From a virus, in the IMG/VR virus record IMGVR_UViG_3300029267_002158, positions 1-64,000 of that record: a stretch of DNA of 64,000 nucleotides; one strand, 5' to 3'. Of this stretch, positions 41,201 to 50,003 are shown one piece after another (positions within the stretch are counted from its first letter, which is position 1; each line of letters begins with the position of its first letter). Position numbers and translations under genes: made by a program. The notes under the pieces are model-generated. The model was not told where the DNA came from. It did not search any database and was given only the letters and a program-made list of their open reading frames with translations.

Positions 41201-43115
41201 GGAATGGGGACAGGGTGTTATGGACACCTATTTGCGAGCATTTGGAACGGCAGACTTTGGCATGCTACGCGATATTATGGCTCCCATTCAAAAATCTCTA
41301 CAGGACGCCTTTGCCGCCGGCACAATTGGAGAAAAAGAAATTGTGCCTCGCGTCAAGGCTGTGCGCGAGAACGTGGCAGCTCTTCTTGCAGATCTTCGCA
41401 AGACGGGAGAGCTGAACGAGGGAATCATGGATTCCATCTCCGAGAAGCTTGGGGTCGGCGGCAAGGACATTGTAGAGTATATTCGTCGCCTGGGTGCTCA
41501 CCAGAGGGCGATGAAAAACCTAAGTGAGGCACAAGGCGAATATGCCGAGGCCGAGGCCACAGGCTTTGTGACGAAAGAGGTAAAGGACAGGTTAGCGGCT
41601 GCTGAGGAAGAGGTAGACGCGACAAAGGACGCTGTGAGTTGGCAAAAAGAATACATGGCCGCCCAGCAAGACACGATGGATCTGCAAGTCAAGCAGCTCA
41701 AACTCTTAGAGCGCATGGCAAAGGCCCTGGAGAGCGCTGCTAAAGCGGCTGCTGACGGGCTTGTACCAGAGACGGAATACGAGCTTGACTTCGAGGAGAA
41801 GGGGGAGGAGGAAAAGAAGAGCCTCTTTGATGACCTGGTTGGTGAAAAAGAGGTGCTGGGCGGAGTATCAAAAGAGTGGTCTGATATGAAGGCCAAAGTT
41901 GATGACGCCATCGCCTCGGTGAAAGAGTGGTTTGAGCTCCCCTGGAGGGATAAGCTAATATCCATTTCCGGCTGGATCAAGGACATCACCGGCATAGATC
42001 TTGAACAGTGGTGGAAAGACAACAAGCAGGCAGTCGAGGATTTTATTGAAGCCAATTTCGTGCAGTGGTGGGAAGATTTTAAGGATCAGATTAACGAGTC
42101 TTGGGAGAACGTTAAGCCGTCTTTCGACAAAATGAAGGAAATGTTTGAGGAGATTAAGAAAGCGTTTGGCGACGCTACGGGCAGAGGAATTGACTTCAAG
42201 GCTATACTTGATGTAGTATTCAAGGCTGTAAACACCGTCTTTATGGTCATATGGAAAGTCATAAGCGGCATTTTGATGGGTGTCGCCAAAGCTTTTGACA
42301 ATGTGATTGCCGCAATTGCCAACATCTGGACAGTATTTCAGAGCGGTATTCAGATGATAATTCTCCTGTTCCAGGGAGACATGGACGGAGCAAGGGAAAA
42401 AGCAGAAGAAGTCTTGACGGCTCTTAAAGACTACTTCGTGAATATGTTTACTGCAATAGCGGACCTGATCACAGGGTTCCTGGATGAGACGTTCCCCGGA
42501 TTAACGGATGCTATCTCGCAATTTTTCGTCGATCTCGTAATATGGTGGAACGATACAAAGGAGACTGTCACTGAAGCATGGGTTCTGTTTTGGGACGAGT
42601 TGATTACAAAGGCGGTCACGACAGTGACTTCCATTGTCGATACTGTGACAGGCGTCACGGACACATTGACTGAGTGGGTCGGTGGTCTAGTTGACGTTGG
42701 AACCGCGATTGTAGACAACATATGGAAGGGTGTTACCGATGCTTGGGAAGGATTCAAGTCCAACCTCTCTGGCAAATGGGAAGAGGTCAAGGCTATGCTT
42801 CCTTTCTCTGAGCCACACGATAAGTCTTCACCCCTGTACGGTCTTGGCAAGTCCGGTGCCGCTATCTTGCAGAATATCATGGACGGCATGGGTGATGTTG
42901 ACTTAACCGGCCAGTTCTCTGCTCAGTTAGAGAGCATGAGAGCGCAGATTGCAGGTTCGTCCATCACGAACACTTACGGAAGAACGATGAATTTCAATAA
43001 CGGTGCGTTTTCTGGCGCATTCCCAAATGTAACACAGCAGCAAGACGCGGCAGGGTTAATGGAAACGTTTCGTTCGTATATTGATGACGCAGATACAATG
43101 AGGAGAGGGCGTTAA
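38223..43115 (+). CDS. Tape measure protein
   Basis: 1630 residues, largely helical. Hydrophobic helices in the middle (around residues 440-530 and 780-810) and near the C-terminus, and two C-terminal GSPPKEGPLS and SEPHDKSSPLYGLGKSG motifs that recur in tape measures. No lysozyme or peptidase motif seen. At the usual 0.15-0.16 nm per residue the tail would be about 250 nm. It sets tail length and is ejected first into the host. Confidence 0.9.
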   Translation: MAESNEVFRYSIKGDVEGADKTVNTLNYVEQEAIGSAQNIDEGFSRIGGTFDRLDAKSRKVLSGTLVASLRKVSKSVADVVLGTKNFSTEVETFADAADLMMERPKRGIIDFLSIFRVGMEEIKTEGGNAAGAIKVMASAASDTIGQIDRLKGVASVFDKVSSFANIFSGAFGRMSGSANQLGQDLNRLVRVNIQLTQTFNRQAAGWRMTRQVERQAISGALRDIEELGEAADLKDVIAVFGKIPEAIRPSVDGIRNVDEAIKRVRTQIGLLGAQDKQISRITQKMNTFAHSVAETSTTLQSTGKWSDRLAERSRRHARAIEAEFRAVQKMGVQIPPELAKTFEQVRDQFALAESKAKRLGVEGKKTGNILKDAGEKGARGFKGLNKVVDTTSSKVKNYSQSTSQAADANRMLMQYVQPQGMMNTGLQRVGSNVTKTSSAATNLSVSFGSLVGMAGMLGGTLGQMNPAFSAVLVGVSQMADQFVRSFTAMMSISGTGAQKVKAAMGVISSSFMGFGMMAMGAMVKMGMAGAEVKTLEITLRQIAKNLGKEAGVNIDKFSDHVMGLRDEIVATGITTREATNALSQFLRAKLPIGRVSELADAAKNLGVTVANMSSSEVFGRFIQFIQTGNSALLDAIGVAKNASVMMREYGKEIGKGANQLTTMEKQQALINGIIAETATVQGVYNESMKTAGKQLSSMKRLFEESILTLGRRFEPTLALIITAMNKVLKAFTNLAPEVHDSIANFIKWTAVVGISTGAALKLVPALKSLMTLFVKMGTKMLTASPQILAIALAIGAIVAVVKGFKTLWDQNFGGIKDSVMELVNVVKLGLGPIIADIRYWIGQIGDRFKIIVREITDGLKVVVGFIAGALDGTKSKFGSVFSNIRDLVNGFMRVVHGAVTIITQLLQGDADAAFRTLERVVSDVLTQVGFFFENFVAKAATWGWNLIVGFANNMQRAASSVVAKVMSYIGSLIGRFIKPGSPPKEGPLSHIAEWGQGVMDTYLRAFGTADFGMLRDIMAPIQKSLQDAFAAGTIGEKEIVPRVKAVRENVAALLADLRKTGELNEGIMDSISEKLGVGGKDIVEYIRRLGAHQRAMKNLSEAQGEYAEAEATGFVTKEVKDRLAAAEEEVDATKDAVSWQKEYMAAQQDTMDLQVKQLKLLERMAKALESAAKAAADGLVPETEYELDFEEKGEEEKKSLFDDLVGEKEVLGGVSKEWSDMKAKVDDAIASVKEWFELPWRDKLISISGWIKDITGIDLEQWWKDNKQAVEDFIEANFVQWWEDFKDQINESWENVKPSFDKMKEMFEEIKKAFGDATGRGIDFKAILDVVFKAVNTVFMVIWKVISGILMGVAKAFDNVIAAIANIWTVFQSGIQMIILLFQGDMDGAREKAEEVLTALKDYFVNMFTAIADLITGFLDETFPGLTDAISQFFVDLVIWWNDTKETVTEAWVLFWDELITKAVTTVTSIVDTVTGVTDTLTEWVGGLVDVGTAIVDNIWKGVTDAWEGFKSNLSGKWEEVKAMLPFSEPHDKSSPLYGLGKSGAAILQNIMDGMGDVDLTGQFSAQLESMRAQIAGSSITNTYGRTMNFNNGAFSGAFPNVTQQQDAAGLMETFRSYIDDADTMRRGR

Positions 43116-45610
43116 TGGCTACAACGTTTGAGCTTCAACCGGACGATTACGCGAATATAACTTTCTACGCAATCACGCCGGAGGGGCCGGAGAGCACATC
43201 TCTGAATAACTACGAGTACTCTCTGGCGTCCTTGACGTTTAACGAGGAACAGCGTGTTCAGGTTGAATACGCTCAGTATCAATATCGAGAGGGCGGGGAA
43301 GCCAAGAGGCTTCGCTATCCCCTCGTTCCTGTTACGTTTACCGGTCGCGTCATCGGTCTTGGCGCAACTGCTGAATTGCGACACCAGGATCTTCTCGCTA
43401 AAAGCAGCGCCTTGATGCGAGCGGTGTACAATTCAGACGGCTACATCAGATATAAGCCTGACGGCCTGGCGGCTGGTGTTCGGGACACGTACTATCACTA
43501 CATTCAATCAAGTCCGCCAAAACCAGCGCCGGGGGAGTATTGGTGCCGCCCAAAGGCTTCGTTCTCATCCACAAGCTATATTGATGGCATTCCAACCAGG
43601 TCGTTCAGTATCTCTCTGATGACTAAGCCGATTGCTACGTCAGATCCCACCTCTCCCATTCAGGTCTTGTCAGCGACAACACTGGACAACATCAATGACG
43701 GGACAGGTGATTACGTGACGATAACAAACGCGACAATCGATGGTGATATGCCCGCCCTGACGCGCATTGTGGCGCAGCCTCTGACCTCTGATATTGGCAA
43801 GCTGTGGTTGGCAAAAAGAACAAGCGGGCTGGCAAATTTTACTGCAACGTACCTCACATCCGCAGCGCAATCGCCCAGTGCTGTGTGGGGCACTGAGGTT
43901 GACGCCGGCAGGTGTGGCGGATCTTATTACCGTTGCACGCCAATACTTAACAATGTGATGTATGCTCGTCGATACACCATATCTAATTGGCAAGACCACA
44001 AAGGTCGCGCCGCAGTTATGGTTATCGCAAGAAGCAATGAGGCTCAGGCTGGTGATTTTTATGTATACTACCGGTGGCCGATTGCCAACTATCCATTAAC
44101 TGGCGAGGCGAAACAACTTACCCAGGAGAATGCTTGGGAGCCCCTTATACTAGGCGAGATCGATCTCCCTGAAACGGAAATATCTAGTCAAGAAGACCTT
44201 GATCTGTACATTGACATTTGCGTGGAGAGAAAGGCTGGTTCTGGAACTCTGGATTTGGATTGCATGAAGCTGTTGTTTACCGACGAGGCTGCTATTCAAG
44301 TTAGTGTTCCAGGGACGGACGGGGCAGAGACAACGCATGAGTTTTTCCTTGAGAACTTTAACGAAGAGATAGCGCATATCAACACCCACGCAGACGACAA
44401 GTTGGCATATATCGGCAATGCGTATGGTGATTTTTTGACCCTTGAACCTGATTCTGACAATCGTATTGACGTAGTCTGGCAGAGGTCGTACACGTATTTC
44501 TACGACGACTTCACAGGGCACGGGGATTATTGGGAAGGGATAGCGGCGTGCGAGAGCGACGAGGCGTGGACAGGTGATGTGTCTTTTGGTTCAGGGTATC
44601 AGGTCATGGAGGGGGACCACAATCTTGAGATAGGCACAGCGACGTCGTCGTTAACATTCGCCTCCGCTTTGGACCTGTCCAGATTCTCAACGGGTGATTT
44701 TCTAAGATTCTACACATCATACTTTGGAGCAGGGACAATACGGCTGTACTCATCTGACGCTAATTATTATGAGCACTCTTGGAATGATGGCGACGATGAT
44801 TCAAGATATAGATATGTCAAAATAAGCGATATGTCCGCAGTTGGCTCTCCGAGTCTAGGAGGTATAACGAAGGTTGAGGTTGTTGGCGACGGGATCTCAG
44901 CAACAATAGACGACATACGAATTGTGTCTACCGACCCAAATGCTGCCACAAAGCCAAATGGCACAGGTGGTGCGTGGAGATACTTTGACGCGATGTGGGC
45001 CGTCCTGGACCAGGGCGCCGTAGCGAAGAGGTTCAGGGCTGAAGTAAAAAATGATGGTGTTGCCTTGATAAACCAGTCTCTAGGAACGGATGTGCAAGTA
45101 AAGGTCAAGGTGAGCGGCCTTGGAGTGTCACGGTCAAAGGTGGGTATTGTTTTCAGGTCGCGGTTTGTTGCGACACAGGATGAAGCCGATTACTATTTGT
45201 TCTCAACGGATCAATTTGCTGGTTCGGGGAACCACGGGCAATATGCCCTGACGGCATATGCTCTTGGAGTACCTGATGTAAGGGCTACACTGGATAGAAC
45301 AAGGGACATTTCAGGTGATTTGTGGATGGGTGTAAAGACGTCCGGAACAAACATTCAGTGCTTTGCAAGTGCTGAAGAAACAAGTTTGTGGGAAGAGGCT
45401 AATAGGATTTTTAACGCAACTAATCTAACGCACTTGGTTGGAACAAGGGTGGGGCTGTATAATAGGGTTTATCATACCGCAAGGACGAATGACGAGGCAT
45501 TTGATTCCATCGAAGTGATTGGCAACTCAGATCTTCATGTTCCGACTGATGAGATTCAGTTATCAGCATACGCATTATTCCGCACAATCTATCCATTCCA
45601 CGAGGCTTAA
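43115..45610 (+). CDS. Distal tail-like protein with C-terminal jelly-roll domain
   Basis: 831 residues, ATG overlapping the tape measure stop. The N-terminal 180 residues (SLASLTFNEEQRVQVEYAQY, then QDLLAKSSALMRAVYNSDGY) fit the distal tail hub seen after the tape measure. The C-terminal half has LamG/DUF1080-like beta jelly-roll segments (FDAMWAVLDQGAVAKRFRAE, KVGIVFRSRFVA), which may bind sugar on the host surface. Confidence 0.65.
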   Translation: MATTFELQPDDYANITFYAITPEGPESTSLNNYEYSLASLTFNEEQRVQVEYAQYQYREGGEAKRLRYPLVPVTFTGRVIGLGATAELRHQDLLAKSSALMRAVYNSDGYIRYKPDGLAAGVRDTYYHYIQSSPPKPAPGEYWCRPKASFSSTSYIDGIPTRSFSISLMTKPIATSDPTSPIQVLSATTLDNINDGTGDYVTITNATIDGDMPALTRIVAQPLTSDIGKLWLAKRTSGLANFTATYLTSAAQSPSAVWGTEVDAGRCGGSYYRCTPILNNVMYARRYTISNWQDHKGRAAVMVIARSNEAQAGDFYVYYRWPIANYPLTGEAKQLTQENAWEPLILGEIDLPETEISSQEDLDLYIDICVERKAGSGTLDLDCMKLLFTDEAAIQVSVPGTDGAETTHEFFLENFNEEIAHINTHADDKLAYIGNAYGDFLTLEPDSDNRIDVVWQRSYTYFYDDFTGHGDYWEGIAACESDEAWTGDVSFGSGYQVMEGDHNLEIGTATSSLTFASALDLSRFSTGDFLRFYTSYFGAGTIRLYSSDANYYEHSWNDGDDDSRYRYVKISDMSAVGSPSLGGITKVEVVGDGISATIDDIRIVSTDPNAATKPNGTGGAWRYFDAMWAVLDQGAVAKRFRAEVKNDGVALINQSLGTDVQVKVKVSGLGVSRSKVGIVFRSRFVATQDEADYYLFSTDQFAGSGNHGQYALTAYALGVPDVRATLDRTRDISGDLWMGVKTSGTNIQCFASAEETSLWEEANRIFNATNLTHLVGTRVGLYNRVYHTARTNDEAFDSIEVIGNSDLHVPTDEIQLSAYALFRTIYPFHEA

Positions 45611-45611
45611 A

Positions 45612-45884
45612 ATGGGAAAACCAGAAGACAACCAACGTAGGATCTCAGAGCTTGAAGCCGAGATGCAGCGCCTTCGCAAGCGTATAGAACAAATGCTGTC
45701 TCGCAAAGGCGGGCGCGTAGAAGGCCAGGTTCACCTGGAGGGATGGCTTCAATTCGAGTCGCAGAGCCAGGCGACAGATCCGTCTGGCGGCTCTGTCAGG
45801 TTACAGGTTATTACCACTGGCAGCAAGTTACAGCTTGTTGCTATTTACCCGTCCGGTTTAACAGAAATAATCAGTCAAGGATGA
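45612..45884 (+). CDS. Small tail-associated coiled-coil protein
   Basis: 90 residues from ATG 45612. Residues about 8-35 form a coiled coil (ISELEAEMQRLRKRIEQML), followed by a short beta domain (LEGWLQFES, LQVITTGSKLQLVAIYP). Likely a trimeric tail tip or fibre adaptor. Inference from pattern and place. Confidence 0.55.
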   Translation: MGKPEDNQRRISELEAEMQRLRKRIEQMLSRKGGRVEGQVHLEGWLQFESQSQATDPSGGSVRLQVITTGSKLQLVAIYPSGLTEIISQG

Positions 45885-45887
45885 TTT

Positions 45888-46427
45888 ATGGAAATCATAA
45901 TGGAGCTTGCTGATAAATACGGATGGATCATTGCAACATCCATATTTATTATTTACTCACAGAGGGAAAGAGTTGGGTTTGCGATAGAGAGGTGGTTTGG
46001 CATTAGCATTAAGGCCAAAGAGTCAGAAGATAGGTTTGAAAACGCATTGCGCGAGAAGGCTCTGCAAAACGGGGATTACAGCAAGGAGCTAGTTAGGAAG
46101 CTGTTCGCCAAAGCCGAAGACGAGACCGCTGAGAGGCGGACAAAAGACAAAATGCTATATGACCAAACACGAAGCACGGAGGTCCTTGCGTCGAAGGCCA
46201 TAGAAGTGATGCAGGACTTCGCCAGCGTTGCCAGGAGCCAGGCGGACAGAAACGCATTACAATGGAAAGAGGTGTCAAGTGCAATATCAAAATTAAATAG
46301 CACGATGGAGGGAATTGGATTCCTTCTTGCCCAGGACAGTATCATGAAAAAGCAAGGACTTAACTTTGATGTAGTGAGTCAAGCCATCGGAAAAGGAGCC
46401 CAAGATGGAGATATACATACTGACTGA
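45888..46427 (+). CDS. Membrane-anchored coiled-coil protein
   Basis: 179 residues. One N-terminal transmembrane helix (about 9-23, WIIATSIFIIYS) is followed by 130 residues of charged helix with a long coiled coil (KAEDETAERRTKDKMLYDQ). Between tail genes and the second glycosyltransferase island. It might be a holin-like, superinfection or envelope-anchor protein. Confidence 0.55.
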   Translation: MEIIMELADKYGWIIATSIFIIYSQRERVGFAIERWFGISIKAKESEDRFENALREKALQNGDYSKELVRKLFAKAEDETAERRTKDKMLYDQTRSTEVLASKAIEVMQDFASVARSQADRNALQWKEVSSAISKLNSTMEGIGFLLAQDSIMKKQGLNFDVVSQAIGKGAQDGDIHTD

Positions 46428-47649
46428 CTTTTATTCTCTAGACGAGGCGTACTCGTTATGCGGCGTCGTGTCGGAGCAATTATCAATGCTTCGAGAGTAC
46501 AATCCCATTCTCATTGTGGACGAGGCATTCCCCAAAAGCGGAACCCCGTGGCATGAATTTAAAATGCAAAAAATTCCCGGTATACCTAGGAGTAATTCGT
46601 TCAAGCCGCCCGTAGAAAAGGACGTGGAACGGATGCGCGCCGCGATGAGCGACATACTAAAAAGTGGCGTTGTTATAACCCACGATATGATATACCAGCC
46701 CAGTATGGTCGGACACCACGCCGCCGCCAGAAAGGTGGCGGCGGAAAACCCCAATTTGAGATGGCTGCACTGGATTCATTCCGCTACTCCGTGCTTTGCC
46801 AGGCAACACTCTCAATATTTCAAGGGAGTGTTTCCGAACTCAAAGATTGTGTTTCCCAATGAATACGATCAGTCAAGGGTGGCGGCAAACTACAATGTTC
46901 CAGAAAGCGATGTTGTCTTTGTACCTCATTCTACAGACCCGGTAGAGTTTCTAATGCAGCACGAGTTATCAAAGCAACTGGCAAGAGAAATTAATTTGCT
47001 GGAGGCTGATGTCATAGGGTGCTACCCCGCTAGACTGGACAGGGGAAAGCAAGTTGAAATTGGTATAGAGATTTTTGCTGGCATAAAGAATACCGGTAAG
47101 TCGGTGCGGTATATCATATTTGACTTTCATTCAACAGGCGGAGACAAAGTAAGCTATCGAAGAAGTCTTGAAAGCAAGTGCGCCGAGCTTGGCTTGGCGG
47201 TTGGTCGCGAGGTCGTGTTCGTTTCAGAATGGCGCAAAGAGACAAAGTATTCGTCCCCCAGACAAATGGTCAAGGATTTTATGACGGTAGGGGATCTATT
47301 GATCCTCCCTAGTCGCTCAGAGACTTATTCTTTAGTCGCGCAAGAAGCGGCCTTGTGCAAGAACTTATTGGTGTTGAACTTTGATTTTCCTCCTATGCGG
47401 TCGATATATGGACGCGACGCTTTGTATGAAAAGTTTTCATCGGACATAGACGCTCTATCAGGAGCGAATGGTAGAACGGAAACAAAATACGAAAATCGAC
47501 AAGACTACATGAACAGGGTAGCGCTGCGAGCAGTGAGTTATCTCGAAGAATCAATGACGCTTCGACAATTCAGGCTTTTAAGAAAGACGCGCAACCCGAA
47601 AGCTGTGTTGAGAGATTACTTGGAGCCGCTCATCTGGAGGGGATCATGA
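46405..47649 (+). CDS. Glycosyltransferase, GT4-like
   Basis: 414 residues; start overlaps the previous gene by 23 bases. YILTDFYSLDEAYSLCGVVS at the start, VIGCYPARLDRGKQVEIGIEIF in the middle and LILPSRSETYSLVAQEAALCKNLLVLNFD near residue 310, the GT-B donor-site motif. First enzyme of the second island; it adds a sugar to a glycan, with the acceptor not known. Confidence 0.82.
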   Translation: MEIYILTDFYSLDEAYSLCGVVSEQLSMLREYNPILIVDEAFPKSGTPWHEFKMQKIPGIPRSNSFKPPVEKDVERMRAAMSDILKSGVVITHDMIYQPSMVGHHAAARKVAAENPNLRWLHWIHSATPCFARQHSQYFKGVFPNSKIVFPNEYDQSRVAANYNVPESDVVFVPHSTDPVEFLMQHELSKQLAREINLLEADVIGCYPARLDRGKQVEIGIEIFAGIKNTGKSVRYIIFDFHSTGGDKVSYRRSLESKCAELGLAVGREVVFVSEWRKETKYSSPRQMVKDFMTVGDLLILPSRSETYSLVAQEAALCKNLLVLNFDFPPMRSIYGRDALYEKFSSDIDALSGANGRTETKYENRQDYMNRVALRAVSYLEESMTLRQFRLLRKTRNPKAVLRDYLEPLIWRGS

Positions 47650-48362
47650 CAAAGTTCTCAATAATCATACCTGTGAGAAACAGACTGGGTGAGCTGTGCA
47701 GGGCACTAAAGAGCGTGGACTCCCAAACATTCCAGGATTTTGAATGCGTCGTGGTTGATGATGAATCAAGATTACCGATAGGGCCGGTTGTCTTTCAGAA
47801 TTACGGGCCGTGGTTCACCGGTATTCGCCTTGACGATCGCAGCGAGCGCGTCGTGGCGTGGACAAAAGGTATTGAGGCGACCAGTGGAGAGTGGCTTTGC
47901 CGACTGGACAGCGACGATGAGTTTGCGTCGCATTATCTAGAGGCAGTCAACGGCGCTATCTTACAACACCCTGAAGCAAGGTGCTTTAACTTCGGGGCAG
48001 TTATCCATCACCGAAAACGATCCGACAACGGCCCTGTGTACACTAGAACAAGTATCAGGCCGACGTTCAGGCCGAAGTGGCTCGGTGATAAGCACGTGGA
48101 GTTCAAAAGCGGGAAAATAGGAACGGGACACTTTGTGTTCCATCGAAGCGTGCTCGATGAAATAGAGTGGTTGCCACAAGTCAGGAGCCCGTACAAATTT
48201 CATGAGATGGCAACAGATGTGCATCACCTGTACCCGTTCCCAGGGACTACTTTGGGGAATCCTTGGGGTGATGACTATCTCGCATTCTACCGCATCACAA
48301 GAAAGTTTCAATCAATCCCTATCGAGCCGGCGCTGTATATTCAACACACGAGGACAGGATGA
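47646..48362 (+). CDS. Glycosyltransferase, GT2 family
   Basis: 238 residues, ATGA overlap. FSIIIPVRNRLGELCRALKS at the N-terminus, CVVVDDESR, and RLDSDDEF (DxD) near residue 85 are the GT2 (GT-A) donor site. The later PYKFHEMATD and GDDYLAFYRI segments fit the acceptor half. Confidence 0.85.
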   Translation: MTKFSIIIPVRNRLGELCRALKSVDSQTFQDFECVVVDDESRLPIGPVVFQNYGPWFTGIRLDDRSERVVAWTKGIEATSGEWLCRLDSDDEFASHYLEAVNGAILQHPEARCFNFGAVIHHRKRSDNGPVYTRTSIRPTFRPKWLGDKHVEFKSGKIGTGHFVFHRSVLDEIEWLPQVRSPYKFHEMATDVHHLYPFPGTTLGNPWGDDYLAFYRITRKFQSIPIEPALYIQHTRTG

Positions 48363-49078
48363 TAGATATTTGCATTGTTACATTCAATAGACTTAACTTT
48401 TCAACCGAGTGCATAGAAAAGATTGCTCTCAGGACAAGAACGCCGCACCGTATTATCGTTGTAGACAACGGCTCGACGGACGGAACGGCTGAGTGGATAG
48501 CAGACACAGGGATCATTGATAAGAAAATCTTGCTCAGAGAGAACAAGGGCATACACTACGCCTGGAACCTTGCTTTGCTGCATGTCAAGTCAGATTACTT
48601 TGTCTGCTGTGACAACGACATACTTTGCCCTGATTTGCGACCGGTTGATTGGCTAGGCCAGCTATGGGACTTGATTGAGAATTATCCTCAATACGCTGCT
48701 ATATCAGCGAGGCCACAAGTGCTTGTTGGGGAACCTGGTGATATGTTCGATGTTGATAAACCAATTGTTGACAGACCGCACGTCGGCGCATCTTTGAGGA
48801 TTATGCGCGCCGACGCTGTCCGTAGGGCTGGTGGGTGGGAGAAGACCACCAGGCCAGAGAGGAATCACGAAGAGAGGTGGATTTGCTCCCGGCTGAAGAA
48901 ATTGAATTTCTCGGTTGGTTACGCAAAAGATATTCGCTGCTGGCATTTGTTCGGAGATAGCAATTGGGGGTACAAGAACGTACCTCACGGCCACAGGGAT
49001 GTTTGGCCGCCGGTCGAAGTGTGGGATTCTGAGAATTTCAGAGCAAAATTCGACCCGATGACATTCGAGGAGATGTGA
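48359..49078 (+). CDS. Glycosyltransferase, GT2 family
   Basis: 239 residues, ATGA overlap. IDICIVTFNRLNFSTECIEKI, IIVVDNGSTDGTAEW and FVCCDNDILCP (DxD) are GT2 signatures; NHEERWICSRLKKL near residue 178 supplies the catalytic Glu region. Works with the preceding GT2. Confidence 0.85.
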   Translation: MIDICIVTFNRLNFSTECIEKIALRTRTPHRIIVVDNGSTDGTAEWIADTGIIDKKILLRENKGIHYAWNLALLHVKSDYFVCCDNDILCPDLRPVDWLGQLWDLIENYPQYAAISARPQVLVGEPGDMFDVDKPIVDRPHVGASLRIMRADAVRRAGGWEKTTRPERNHEERWICSRLKKLNFSVGYAKDIRCWHLFGDSNWGYKNVPHGHRDVWPPVEVWDSENFRAKFDPMTFEEM

Positions 49079-49080
49079 TA

Positions 49081-49761
49081 ATGGACATGTCATTTTTGGT
49101 TACAGGGCACGGACGTTCAGGAACAAAGTGGTTATCTAGGTTGCTGAACCAAGATCCAAGTGTTTCTGTGCATCACGAGCCGCTGGCGCAGGCTGACAGG
49201 GCTGCCTATGCCAAGATATATTACGGCAAAATGCGTGCTGACGAGTACCTTATGGCGCGCAAAATTGGAATGACAACCATTTGGAACAGAGCTAGCAGCA
49301 AGGGATTCGCAGAGGTAAACTCATACATGCGCTATTGCGCTAATGAATACAGACTTGTCTTTAATGTCCCTGTGGCCGCCATCGTCAGGGACGGACGATG
49401 TGTTGTAAGATCTATGATGGCGCGTGGGGTGTATCAAAAGCCAGGCTATCCTGAGATACTTGGGCACGGTATGACCCCATTCGAGAAATGCTGCTGGTAT
49501 TGGGCCGATACATATAGGCGTTTATCCAACATAGAGACTTTTCGCCTTGAGGATCTGAATAGTAATTACGATGAGTTTTGCCGATTGTGCTACATGCTCG
49601 ATGTAAAAGTCAGTGCTCGCGTGTGGGAAAAGCACAGACGCACCCTTGTTAATGCAGATGTAGGATTGAGGACACCGCCATACTGGGGGAGGAAGCAGAA
49701 ACTTGCCTTCGACGACGTTGCCGGAGACATATACTATAAATTCTACGGAGGAATATTGTGA
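49081..49761 (+). CDS. PAPS-dependent sulfotransferase
   Basis: 226 residues from ATG 49081 (GAGGAG upstream; a GTG at 49075 is possible). FLVTGHGRSGTKWLSRLLNQDPSV is the 5'-phosphosulfate loop (residues about 4-27), and AIVRDGRCVVRSMMARG near 105 is the 3'-phosphate site. A second sulfotransferase in the window. It could sulfate the same glycan made by its neighbours. Confidence 0.8.
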   Translation: MDMSFLVTGHGRSGTKWLSRLLNQDPSVSVHHEPLAQADRAAYAKIYYGKMRADEYLMARKIGMTTIWNRASSKGFAEVNSYMRYCANEYRLVFNVPVAAIVRDGRCVVRSMMARGVYQKPGYPEILGHGMTPFEKCCWYWADTYRRLSNIETFRLEDLNSNYDEFCRLCYMLDVKVSARVWEKHRRTLVNADVGLRTPPYWGRKQKLAFDDVAGDIYYKFYGGIL

Positions 49762-50003
49762 GTGATAGTGATATGATGGACAAATTACTTCGCGGATGGA
49801 TAAGGACCGCGAGACTTAACATTGCAATGCTAGATGTGGTGAGATCTAATGCAATAGACCTTGTAACCGTGCTGGAAGGCAGAGACATCTTTAAGAATGT
49901 TGATGGATACCCAGGGGAGCTTGACGATCAAGTGAGCGGGATAATCTCAAGTTTAAAAGCTATAGTTCTGGAAACGAGTAAGATCATGGTTAAGCTGAAA
50001 TGA
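49758..50003 (+). CDS. Small helical hypothetical protein
   Basis: 81 residues, ATGA-type overlaps at both ends. Entirely helical by composition. Its place between sulfotransferase and glycosyltransferase genes suggests an accessory or carrier role, but there is no phosphopantetheine motif. Confidence 0.55.
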   Translation: MSDSDMMDKLLRGWIRTARLNIAMLDVVRSNAIDLVTVLEGRDIFKNVDGYPGELDDQVSGIISSLKAIVLETSKIMVKLK

